From Chloroflexota bacterium (GTDB lineage: Bacteria > Chloroflexota > Anaerolineae > Aggregatilineales > Phototrophicaceae), in assembly GCA_003242205.1 (NCBI GenBank), contig QGUR01000116.1:1-12542 (forward strand): a stretch of DNA of 12,542 bases. Reading direction: 5' to 3'. The stretch's first letter is position 1, and each line of letters starts with the position of its first letter. A program made the position numbers and the translations under genes. The notes beneath the pieces were generated by a model. The model was given only the letters and a program-made list of their open reading frames with translations. It had not been told where the DNA came from and searched no databases. Shown one piece after another: positions 1 through 6,716 of the stretch.

Positions 1-37
1 CGACAGAATTCTCACTTTCCTCTTTTTGCGCAACGTT

Positions 38-56
38 CGATTTGTATAAGAGACAG
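38..56 (+). other. Tn5 mosaic-end (tagmentation adapter) remnant at contig end
   Basis: These 19 bases match the engineered Tn5 mosaic end (AGATGTGTATAAGAGACAG) at 17 positions, including an unbroken run of 14 at 43-56. This hybrid end is synthetic and is used in Nextera-type libraries, so it marks a library artefact. The minus-strand oxidoreductase reads as a normal family member up to the GDLGTH motif at 58-60 and turns into unrelated basic residues exactly at this point. Bases 1-37 do not match either standard Nextera primer arm that I know; their origin is unknown and I treat them as non-genomic or chimeric. Confidence 0.85.
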
Positions 57-57
57 G

Positions 58-609
58 GTGTGTGCCGAGGTCGCCCAGCACGCCGTACGCGACACTGGTA
101 TCCTGTCGCCAGCGCAGGCCGGCGAAGCGTTCGTAACCGAGGGCAAAGCGCATGTGCGCGTCGTAGATGCGGCCCACATAATCGCTATCGACCAGCGCCT
201 TCAGGTGGCGCTGCATCGGCGTCCAGCGCCAGACATGGTTGACCATATGCATGACGCCGGCGGCCCGCGCCTGCTCGTGCAGATTCCCGGCTTCGCGGGC
301 GTTGGCGGTCAGCGGAGCGTCGGCCAGCACGTGCAGTCGCGCGTCCAACGCTTCGAGAATGACCGGATACTGCATGTCGCTCGGCAGCGACACGACGATG
401 GCGTCAACCGCGCCGCTGTCGATCATCTGCCGGTAATCGGTGAAGACCCGGCGCGCGCCAAACCGTCCCGCCAGTTCTTCGGCGCGGGTCCGGTTGCGCC
501 CGCTGATGGCCGTCACCTGAGCTTGTGGATGGCTTGAGAGATTCGGCAGGTGAAATGTCTCTACCCAGCCGTTGGTGCCAACGATGCCAATACGCAGCGT
601 CGTCTGCAT
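58..609 (-). CDS. Gfo/Idh/MocA family oxidoreductase, 3'-truncated
   Basis: About 184 residues of the N-terminal part of a NAD(P)-dependent oxidoreductase of the glucose-fructose oxidoreductase/inositol dehydrogenase family. Starting at the ATG complementary to 607-609, it opens with a Rossmann strand and dinucleotide loop (LRIGIVGTNGW, residues 5-15), followed by AISGRN at the end of the second strand and VVSLPS at 72-77. It passes into the C-terminal domain at about residue 124 and ends at the family motif GVLGDLGTH (176-184). The start is fixed by a strong Shine-Dalgarno (GGGGAGG on the minus strand, 617-623) seven bases away. The usual family length is 330-400 residues, so roughly the last half is lost to the contig end. 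The reading frame stays open to base 1, but residues beyond 184 come from adapter sequence. Oddity: the canonical catalytic EKP motif reads D-A-P at residues 97-99, so the family lysine is missing. The substrate cannot be predicted. Confidence 0.9.
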
Positions 610-628
610 GACGTTGCCTCCCCTGATG

Positions 629-663
629 GCGAAGGGCGGGCCGGATAGCCGCGTGCCCTTCGC
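629..663 (-). promoter_or_regulatory. 9-bp perfect inverted repeat in the leader of the oxidoreductase
   Basis: GCGAAGGGC at 629-637 is perfectly complementary to GCCCTTCGC at 655-663, with a 17-base loop that holds a further small stem (GGC 639-641 with GCC 648-650). It lies just upstream of the oxidoreductase Shine-Dalgarno on that gene's transcribed strand. It could be a 5'-leader hairpin or an operator for a dimeric regulator. There is no T-run after it, so it is not a typical terminator. The role is not shown by the sequence. Confidence 0.4.
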
Positions 664-771
664 TGCTGACAGAATTGATTTCAGTCTAGGCGGGGGAGCG
701 CAGAGAAAACGCAGATTCGCCGCGTAAACCGGCGGTTGAAATATATAGAAGTCGTAAAAACGAAGCGGTAG

Positions 772-1470
772 CTACTGGTCGCTCAGCGCGAAGTCGACCG
801 CCGCCGCGGCGTGCAGCGCGGTGGTGTCGTAAACCGGCAGCGGGCTATGCTCCGGCTTGATCAGCAGGCCAATCTCGGTGCAGCCCAGAATGATGGCCTG
901 CGCGCCACGCTGCGCCAGTCGCTCGATGACCTCGATATACAGGTCGCGGGATTCCGGCCTGATCGTGCCGCAAACGAGTTCATCGTAGATGATGCGATTC
1001 ACCGCCTGGCGGTCTGCGGCGTCCGGCGTGAGCACCGTCAACCCGTATTTCTCGCGCAGCCGCCCTTTGTAGAAATCCTGCTCCATGGTGTAGATCGTGC
1101 CGAGCAGGCCGACGGTGTGGTAACCGTCGCGGCAGATGACTTCGGCGGTTGGGTCGGCGATGTGGATCAGCGGCACGCGGATGGCAGCCTGAACGTCATC
1201 CGCCATGCGGTGCATCGTATTGGTGCAGATGAGGACGCACGCTGCGCCGCCCGCTTCCAGCCGCCGGGCAACGTCGACCATACGCGCGGTGGCTTCGTCC
1301 CACGCGCCCGCCGATTGCAACTGTTCGATTTCCGCGAAGTCGAAGCTGTACATCAGGCAATCGGCGGAATGCAGGCCGCCGAGCCGTTCGCGCACGCCTT
1401 CGTTAATCAGGCGATAGTATTCGGCGGACGATTCCCAGCTCATCCCGCCGATCAGTCCGATGGTTTTCAT
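772..1470 (-). CDS. ygeA: YgeA-type aspartate/amino-acid racemase
   Basis: A 232-residue protein of the PLP-independent aspartate/glutamate racemase family, the usual length for this group. It opens with MKTIGLIGGMSWESS, the classic family start. The two catalytic cysteines of the two-base mechanism are both present: Cys82 in CTNTMH and Cys197 in GCTEIGLL. The stretches YYRLINEG (18-25), LIHIAD (101-106) and YTMEQDFYKGRL (127-138) closely resemble E. coli YgeA as I recall it, a broad-spectrum racemase with preference for homoserine. The protein is cytosolic and interconverts L- and D-amino acids, often for peptidoglycan or D-amino-acid supply. The start is supported by AAGG on the minus strand at 1478-1481, seven bases upstream. 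It lies 162 bases upstream of the oxidoreductase on the same strand, so they need not be co-transcribed. Exact substrate is inference; racemase family is secure. Confidence 0.92.
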   Translation of the reverse strand: MKTIGLIGGMSWESSAEYYRLINEGVRERLGGLHSADCLMYSFDFAEIEQLQSAGAWDEATARMVDVARRLEAGGAACVLICTNTMHRMADDVQAAIRVPLIHIADPTAEVICRDGYHTVGLLGTIYTMEQDFYKGRLREKYGLTVLTPDAADRQAVNRIIYDELVCGTIRPESRDLYIEVIERLAQRGAQAIILGCTEIGLLIKPEHSPLPVYDTTALHAAAAVDFALSDQ

Positions 1471-1559
1471 GGCTGAACCTTATCGAAAGCACTTGAGTGG
1501 CGCACTACCTTGCCTCGTTGTATACGCCAGCGCAGTCACGATTGGCGCACTTATTAACA

Positions 1560-1588
1560 TTGGCAGTATCTCAACACATACTTATCAT
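1560..1588 (+). promoter_or_regulatory. Sigma-70-type promoter for the microprotein-methyltransferase-sulfatase operon
   Basis: TTGGCA (1560-1565), 17 bases, then TATCAT (1583-1588): five of six matches to consensus at both hexamers with ideal spacing. It sits in an AT-rich stretch between two divergent genes, about 60 bases upstream of the GTG at 1647. Expected transcription start is near 1595, giving a leader of roughly 50 bases. The divergent racemase promoter was not resolved. Confidence 0.55.
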
Positions 1589-1632
1589 TTTAGTCTTATT
1601 ATGTACTTAGTGTCATATTTGCGACTTCAGTT

Positions 1633-1638
1633 AAGGAG
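1633..1638 (+). promoter_or_regulatory. Ribosome binding site deciding the GTG start at 1647
   Basis: AAGGAG at 1633-1638 is a near-perfect Shine-Dalgarno, eight bases before GTG 1647. It is the strongest translation signal in the operon and is the main reason to accept the small gene that follows. Confidence 0.75.
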
Positions 1639-1646
1639 ATTTTGAC

Positions 1647-1820
1647 GTGTATTTAGATCCGGGGTCGGGTAGCGTCGTTTTGCAGGCCATTCTGGCAGCG
1701 GTACTGGGCGTTGGCGTCTTCCTACGACTGAACTGGCAACGAGTCAGATCGTGGTTCCGGCGAAGTGACCACAGGCCACACGATCAGCGCGAGCACACCG
1801 GTGGTTCTGGAGATGCATGA
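1647..1820 (+). CDS. 57-residue YLDPGSGS membrane microprotein
   Basis: A small GTG-started gene whose product begins (M)YLDPGSGSVVLQ, runs through one hydrophobic segment (about residues 10-28) and ends in a basic, charged tail (about 31-51, rich in R, H and W). This suggests a single-pass inner-membrane protein with the basic tail in the cytoplasm. The evidence for being a gene is the strong ribosome binding site, the promoter upstream, and the overlap with the next gene: the methyltransferase ATG at 1813 lies inside this gene's last codons (ATGCATGA). From memory, short proteins starting with YLDPGSGS recur next to methyltransferase and sulfatase-fold genes in surface-polysaccharide regions of many bacteria; this is not verified here. 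No enzymatic motif is present, so a scaffold or membrane-anchor role is a guess. Function is unknown. Confidence 0.75.
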   Translation: MYLDPGSGSVVLQAILAAVLGVGVFLRLNWQRVRSWFRRSDHRPHDQREHTGGSGDA

Positions 1821-3189
1821 GATTCATCCGGCGTCGTTTCGCGATCCCGCCGGATTTATCTTCGAATCTGGCGGGCAAATCTACCGGCAGATAAACCAGG
1901 TGTATAAATCGGACTACGACCACCTGATTTCATCGGGGCTTTTTGAGAAGCTGGTCAGCCAATCTCTGGTCGTTGAGCATACCGAAGTTAGCGGCCCGGT
2001 TGCTGATCCTGCAACGGTCTATAAAGTCGTTCAGGTCGAACCAATCCGGTTTATCTCCTATCCTTACGAATGGTGTTTCTCGCAGTATAAAGATGCTGCC
2101 TTGCTGACGCTCAGGTTGCAAAGAGAAGCGTTACAGCATGGCATGATTCTCAAGGATGCCAGCGCCTACAACATCCAGTTTCACCGCGGGCGTCCGATTT
2201 TAATTGACACGCTGAGTTTCACGCGCTATGAAGAAGGAACCCCCTGGGTTGGTTACCGCCAGTTCTGTCAGCATTTTCTGGCTCCATTGGCATTGATGTC
2301 GTTGGTCGACATCCGGCTGAGCAAGCTGCTGACCCAGTTTATCGATGGCATTCCTCTGGATCTAGCCAGCCGGCTGCTTCCATTTTCCACCCGTTTCAAG
2401 CCCGGCCTGCTGACTCATATTCATCTTCACGCCGGGGCGCAGTCGCGCTATGCGGGGACTGGTTCGCAGGAAAAGAAAGCCGGGCGCAGGATAAGCAAAC
2501 TCGGCCTGTTGGGGCTGATTGATAATCTCGAGAGCACGATCCGAAAGTTAACCTGGAGCCCGAAAAGCACGGACTGGTCAGCGTATTATCAGCATACAAA
2601 TTATTCTGATGCCTCGTTTGAAGCCAAGAAACAGACAGTAAAGAGCCTGATGCGGGAGGTAGCTGCCACCAGCATACTTGATCTGGGGGCAAACACGGGG
2701 GTATTCAGCCGTTTGGCCGATGGGGACGACAGCCTTGTCATTTCGGCAGACTTCGATCCCGGTGCTGTCGAGCTCAATTATCTCGAAGCGAAAAGGGCCG
2801 GGACGACACATATTCTGCCGCTGGTCATGGATATCACAAACCCTTCTCCAGACATCGGCTGGCATGGGCAGGAGCGTTCGGGGTTTTTCCGTCGCGGGCC
2901 TTTTGATCTGGTGATGGCGCTGGCCTTAATTCATCATCTGGCAATTTCAAATAACGTGCCATTACGCATGATCGCCCGGACAATGGCAGCGCTCGGCCGC
3001 TATCTGATCATCGAGTTTGTACCCAAAAGCGACTCTCAGGTTCAACGACTGCTGGCCTCGCGGGATGACATCTTCCCGGGTTACACCATCGATGGTTTTC
3101 GCGACGCCTTTTCGCATGAGTTCGCAATCCTCAAAGAGGTTCCACTTCAGGATAGCCAGCGCACGCTATTTTTGCTCCAAAGAAGATAG
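1813..3189 (+). CDS. Two-domain protein: kinase-like N-terminal half plus SAM-dependent methyltransferase
   Basis: 458 residues from ATG 1813; in-frame GTGs at 1801 and 1765 would add 4 or 16. I prefer 1813 because HPASFRDPAGF so close to the N-terminus matches family members I recall and the ATGCATGA overlap suggests translational coupling. C-terminal half: class I methyltransferase with the SAM loop ILDLGANTG (about 288-296), the following acidic residue in SADFDP, DITNPSP (340-346) and ALIHHLAIS (371-379). N-terminal half: the order of a kinase/APH fold, with FIFESGGQIYRQI as a glycine-containing hairpin, RFISYPYEW as a hinge strand, a long helix, then LKDASAYNIQF with Asp115 and Asn120 at catalytic-loop spacing and PILIDTLSF with Asp132 as a metal ligand. 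Family members are normally annotated only as methyltransferases. No signal peptide or membrane segment: cytosolic. It is 29 bases upstream of the membrane sulfatase-like gene. Methyltransferase call secure; kinase call inference. Confidence 0.85.
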   Translation: MHEIHPASFRDPAGFIFESGGQIYRQINQVYKSDYDHLISSGLFEKLVSQSLVVEHTEVSGPVADPATVYKVVQVEPIRFISYPYEWCFSQYKDAALLTLRLQREALQHGMILKDASAYNIQFHRGRPILIDTLSFTRYEEGTPWVGYRQFCQHFLAPLALMSLVDIRLSKLLTQFIDGIPLDLASRLLPFSTRFKPGLLTHIHLHAGAQSRYAGTGSQEKKAGRRISKLGLLGLIDNLESTIRKLTWSPKSTDWSAYYQHTNYSDASFEAKKQTVKSLMREVAATSILDLGANTGVFSRLADGDDSLVISADFDPGAVELNYLEAKRAGTTHILPLVMDITNPSPDIGWHGQERSGFFRRGPFDLVMALALIHHLAISNNVPLRMIARTMAALGRYLIIEFVPKSDSQVQRLLASRDDIFPGYTIDGFRDAFSHEFAILKEVPLQDSQRTLFLLQRR

Positions 3190-3199
3190 CCAAATCTGG

Positions 3200-3217
3200 G
3201 GATCAAACGGATCAAAC
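3200..3217 (+). repeat. Perfect 9-bp tandem repeat before the sulfatase-like start
   Basis: GGATCAAAC occurs twice back to back (3200-3208 and 3209-3217), filling most of the 29-base gap between the methyltransferase stop and the ATG at 3219, where a Shine-Dalgarno would be expected. It may be a replication-slippage product or simply chance. Confidence 0.5.
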
Positions 3218-3218
3218 A

Positions 3219-4979
3219 ATGAAACTTCAAGTCAACAACGCTGTAACGCGCTTCTTTCAGCCCGCGTTTATATACAGGAACGCGGTAATACCAAGTGTGC
3301 TGTTATTGCTTTACAGCGCCTTATCGGTTGCTGTCCTTTGGATACTCGTACCCGATCCTCACAGCGTCAACAGTGTTTTTTCCTTTGTTTTTGTGTGGGT
3401 ATCAATAGCTCTCATTCTTGTTTTTCTGCTTGCCCATTGGCTGGCTCGCTTTACCGTTACAGCTGTAAAACACGATGTTCCAGCGCACGTCGCCGATGTA
3501 AGCGGCTATCTGCTGGTTGCTATGTTGCCTATGGCTTCTATCGCCCAATATTTAATTGCGAATAGGGAAATTATAGGTGTTGTTGATCTCATCGTTATCC
3601 TGACAATATTTTTGATCATTTCAGTTGGGCTGGTGGTGATTATTCCATGGCTACTTGGCCGGTATTCGTCGCCGCGTCTGCTGGTCAGTGTCGCTCATGC
3701 ATATGTGTTTACAGTCTTTAACATGGCTACCATCAGTTCATCACAATCTTGGTATGGTGAAGGCAACATCTTTATACAACTCACTTTTTTCGCAATTGTT
3801 TTGATAGTTACCTGGTTTCTTCTTAGGCTCAACGACAAGCGCGACCTGACGTTTGTCGTTGTGGTATTTGTGGTAGGCTACCTTGCATTGGCGTTCATGA
3901 CCGAAAATAGTGGTCCGGTTTCTGAACCCGTTGTAGAAGCCGCTGCCGAAAACCGTTTGGCAGTCGCGGTTGAGGGAAAGCAGCCCCGGTCAACGCCCAA
4001 TATTTATCTCCTGGTCTATGATGCCTATGTCCCAAATGAAATCATGCTGAGCTATGGCATCGACAATAGTGACCAGGAAAAGTTTCTGGCAGAGCAGGGT
4101 TTTACGCTTTATCCCCACGCATATTCAGTTGCTGCGTCCTCCCTGGCCACAATGAACCGGGTGCTCAATATTTCCAATACCAGCCGTCAAAGCTTGGGCG
4201 TAAACGGTGATGGAACGGTTCAGCACTTCTTACGATCTTTGGACTACCGGACAGCCGGCCTCTTCAAAACAAATTATTTCTTCCGGTTTAATGGCCCGTT
4301 ATACGATTATTATACGCCACACAACATCGCCTTTCCTGTTCACCAGTCGCTTATCGCCAGGATTCTGATGGGAGAATTTCGGTTTGATATTGATCTGGCA
4401 GCCATCGAGCACACCGAATATGTTCAGGCAAAGCGAGAAGTCTTTGCCAATCCGGGTGAGGATCCGCTATTCGTCTATACCCATTCTTTGGTTCCTGGCC
4501 ACAGCCAAGACTCCGGCGCCTGTCTTCCCGACGAGACGCAGTTGTTTGAAGAAAAGTTACGAAGAGCCAATTCAGAAATGAGACAGGATGTAGAAACCCT
4601 CATCGCGAGCGACCCGGATTCCATTATCATCGTGGCTGGCGATCACGGGCCATATCTCACTAAGAACTGTTATCGCCTGACGCATTATTCGGCCTCAGAG
4701 ATCGACCGGCTGGACATTCAGGACCGTTTCGGCACGTTCCTGGCGATACGCTGGCCGGAAGAAGATTACTCTCAATATGACCGGATAACGGTTCTGCAGG
4801 ATGTGTTTCCGGCTGTATTCGCCTGGATGTACCGTGACGAGGCGTTGCTGGACCTGAGAATTGAGCCGGTCACAATCGATGGCTATTTGCCTGAAGGCGT
4901 TTACGTTCGGGATGGTGTGATCGTCGGCGGTCCTGATGACGGGCAGCCCTTGTTCTTATCCAATGCGCCTATACGCTAA
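3219..4979 (+). CDS. Membrane-anchored sulfatase/LTA-synthase-like transferase or hydrolase
   Basis: 586 residues. About six or seven hydrophobic segments fill the first 230 residues (approximately 23-45, 52-74, 95-114, 122-145, 155-172, 184-203, 209-226). After a charged linker comes an alkaline-phosphatase-superfamily domain (about 258-540). Its first strand is NIYLLVYDAY with Asp268 as the expected metal ligand. AYSVAASSLATMNRVLN (301-317) carries the nucleophile region, most likely Ser308, with Ser307 and Thr311 as alternatives. His428 is in VPGHSQ, and IIIVAGDHGPY supplies Asp475 and His476. The layout matches LtaS, OpgB and related enzymes that move phospho-groups onto envelope polymers outside the membrane, but formylglycine-type sulfatase CxPxR is absent. 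The start has no clear Shine-Dalgarno, so coupling to the upstream gene is likely. It sits in an operon with the microprotein and the kinase-like/methyltransferase protein, suggesting glycan or lipid head-group modification. Donor and acceptor are unknown. Confidence 0.85.
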   Translation: MKLQVNNAVTRFFQPAFIYRNAVIPSVLLLLYSALSVAVLWILVPDPHSVNSVFSFVFVWVSIALILVFLLAHWLARFTVTAVKHDVPAHVADVSGYLLVAMLPMASIAQYLIANREIIGVVDLIVILTIFLIISVGLVVIIPWLLGRYSSPRLLVSVAHAYVFTVFNMATISSSQSWYGEGNIFIQLTFFAIVLIVTWFLLRLNDKRDLTFVVVVFVVGYLALAFMTENSGPVSEPVVEAAAENRLAVAVEGKQPRSTPNIYLLVYDAYVPNEIMLSYGIDNSDQEKFLAEQGFTLYPHAYSVAASSLATMNRVLNISNTSRQSLGVNGDGTVQHFLRSLDYRTAGLFKTNYFFRFNGPLYDYYTPHNIAFPVHQSLIARILMGEFRFDIDLAAIEHTEYVQAKREVFANPGEDPLFVYTHSLVPGHSQDSGACLPDETQLFEEKLRRANSEMRQDVETLIASDPDSIIIVAGDHGPYLTKNCYRLTHYSASEIDRLDIQDRFGTFLAIRWPEEDYSQYDRITVLQDVFPAVFAWMYRDEALLDLRIEPVTIDGYLPEGVYVRDGVIVGGPDDGQPLFLSNAPIR

Positions 4980-5012
4980 TCATGTTGGCTAGTAAACGGC
5001 AGCGATTGGCCG

Positions 5013-6563
5013 CTACTCCCACTCGATCGTCGCTGGCGGCTTGCTGCTGATGTCGTAGACGACGCGGTTGACGCCTTTGACCTCGCTAACGATGCGATTG
5101 CTTACCTTTGCCAGCAGGTCGTAGGGCAGCCGTGCCCAATCGGCGGTCATGAAGTCATCGGTCGTCACGGCGCGCAGGGCGATGACTTCCTCATAGGTGC
5201 GGTTGTCACCCATCACGCCGACGCTGCGCACCGGCAGCAATACCGCGAAGCACTGGGACGTGCTGTTTCGCAGCAGCCCTGCCGCATCCAGTTCTTCCAG
5301 AAAGATCGCGTCGGCGGCGCGCAGGGTTTCCAGCCGCTCCCACGTCAGTTCGCCCAGACAGCGCACTGCCAGTCCGGGGCCGGGAAATGGCTGCCGCCAG
5401 ACAATCGAGTCTGGCAGGCCAAGCGCCGCGCCAACTTTGCGGACTTCGTCCTTGAACAGATCGCGCAGCGGTTCTACCAGTTCAAACTGCAGGTCGTCCG
5501 GCAGGCCGCCGACGTTATGGTGGCTCTTGATGACCTTCGCCTGTTTGCTGCTCTTGGCGCTTTCGATCACATCGGGATAAATCGTGCCCTGCGCCAGAAA
5601 GCGCACGTTTTCCAGCTTGCGCGCTTCTTCCGCAAACGTGTCGATGAACAGCCGGCCAATGATTTTGCGCTTGGCTTCCGGCTCGGTCACGCCGCGCAGG
5701 CCGTCGAGAAATGTCTCGGTCGCGTCAACCGCGATCAGGTTCATGCCCTGACCGCCGCGGAAAACGCTGACGACCTGTTCCGGCTCTCCCAGTCGCAGCA
5801 GGCCGGTGTTGACGAATACGCTCACCAGTTGCTCGCCGATGGCATGGTGGATCAGCGCGCCCGCGACGGCCGAGTCCACGCCGCCGCTGAGGGCAAGCAG
5901 CACCCGTTCGCCGCCGACCTGTTCACGGATCCGGGTAACAGCGTCCTCGATGAACGACGCGGGCGACCAGTTGGCCGAACAGCCACAGACGCCGAACAGG
6001 AAATTACGCAGGATTTGCTCGCCCTGAGGGGTATGCGCCACTTCCGGATGGAACTGTACGCCATACAGGCCGCGTTCTAGCTGGCCCATCGCGGCGTAGG
6101 GCGAATTGGCGGTCGCGGCCAGCGTCGTCCAGCCCGCCGGAGGCTGTTCGACGCGGTCGCCGTGTGACATCCATACGGCCAGCGTCTGCGGCAGATCGTG
6201 GAACAGCGGGCTATCGCCGGTCGTGGTGATCTGCGCCGGGCCGTATTCCCGCGCCCGGGCCGGGGCGACCACACCGCCGAGCGCGTGCGCCAGCGCCTGC
6301 ATACCATAACAGATGCCCAGCACGGGCTGCCCGCACGCCAGCACAAACGGCGGTAACTGCGGCGCATCGTCGTCATAAATACTGCTCGGCCCGCCGGAGA
6401 GGATGTAGCCTTTCGGCTCGTGGTGGTTCACCACTGCCGGGTCGGCGTCGTATGGAAAGACCTCGGCATAGACGCCCTGTTCGCGAATACGGCGGGCGAT
6501 CAACTGCGTGTACTGCGAGCCAAAATCGAGAATGGCGATGCCGCCGTGTCTGGGGTCGGTCAT
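5013..6563 (-). CDS. guaA: GMP synthase (glutamine-hydrolysing)
   Basis: 516 residues, full length for GuaA. It converts XMP to GMP using ATP and glutamine, the last step of guanine nucleotide synthesis, in the cytosol. The N-terminal class I glutamine amidotransferase domain carries Cys85 in GICYGMQ and His172/Glu174 in FHPEV. The ATP pyrophosphatase domain has the P-loop LSGGVDS (225-231), and the dimerisation domain ends in the signature ISSKPPATIEWE at the very C-terminus. It starts with a family-typical IAILDFGSQYTQLIARR. The gene converges with the sulfatase-like gene across 33 bases in which I see no clear terminator. Upstream lies 153 bases to the alcohol dehydrogenase stop; a TACAAT on the minus strand (6603-6608) could be its -10 box but lacks a good -35. 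No purine riboswitch was recognised. Identification is essentially certain. Confidence 0.98.
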   Translation of the reverse strand: MTDPRHGGIAILDFGSQYTQLIARRIREQGVYAEVFPYDADPAVVNHHEPKGYILSGGPSSIYDDDAPQLPPFVLACGQPVLGICYGMQALAHALGGVVAPARAREYGPAQITTTGDSPLFHDLPQTLAVWMSHGDRVEQPPAGWTTLAATANSPYAAMGQLERGLYGVQFHPEVAHTPQGEQILRNFLFGVCGCSANWSPASFIEDAVTRIREQVGGERVLLALSGGVDSAVAGALIHHAIGEQLVSVFVNTGLLRLGEPEQVVSVFRGGQGMNLIAVDATETFLDGLRGVTEPEAKRKIIGRLFIDTFAEEARKLENVRFLAQGTIYPDVIESAKSSKQAKVIKSHHNVGGLPDDLQFELVEPLRDLFKDEVRKVGAALGLPDSIVWRQPFPGPGLAVRCLGELTWERLETLRAADAIFLEELDAAGLLRNSTSQCFAVLLPVRSVGVMGDNRTYEEVIALRAVTTDDFMTADWARLPYDLLAKVSNRIVSEVKGVNRVVYDISSKPPATIEWE

Positions 6564-6635
6564 GGATACCTGTCAGTCGTGCTATTGCAGATGGACGCTC
6601 GAATTGTAACGCAAACGACGGCACGAAACCGATCC

Positions 6636-6676
6636 CTAAAGCTCTTTTAGCGGGCCGAGTCATGTCCGTTTCGGCC
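6636..6676 (-). other. Two short inverted repeats between alcohol dehydrogenase and guaA
   Basis: Reading the minus strand, GGCCGA pairs with TCGGCC (6671-6676 and 6653-6658, 12-base loop), followed by CTAAA pairing with TTTAG (6646-6650 and 6636-6640, 5-base loop). They lie after the dehydrogenase stop. There is no T-run, so termination here is possible but weakly supported. Confidence 0.25.
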
Positions 6677-6716
6677 AGACGGGCGCAACAGGTCGATGAA
6701 CCGCCGGTGAGCTCCG

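Noticed and set aside
38..56. Idea that the Tn5-like end marks a natural Tn5/IS50 insertion
   Set aside because: The sequence fits the synthetic hybrid mosaic end better than the natural outside or inside ends, and there is no transposase or IS50 sequence next to it.
756..783. Possible terminator after the racemase (AGCG/CGCT stem followed by five Ts on the minus strand)
   Set aside because: The stem is only four base pairs with a 12-base loop; too weak to call.
811..1476. 221-codon open frame antisense to the racemase
   Set aside because: GC-rich shadow frame of a clear racemase; composition is Arg/Ala/His-rich without domain motifs.
1460..1645. 61-codon plus-strand open frame beginning inside the racemase start
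   Set aside because: No ribosome binding site, no recognisable motif, overlaps the antisense of the racemase start, and covers the AT-rich region holding the promoter of the next operon.
5517..6080. 187-codon open frame antisense to guaA
   Set aside because: Shadow of an unambiguous guaA; no independent start signal or motif.
6564..6716. Purine riboswitch upstream of guaA
   Set aside because: The 153-base region lacks the conserved three-way-junction core motifs; only short unrelated inverted repeats are seen.
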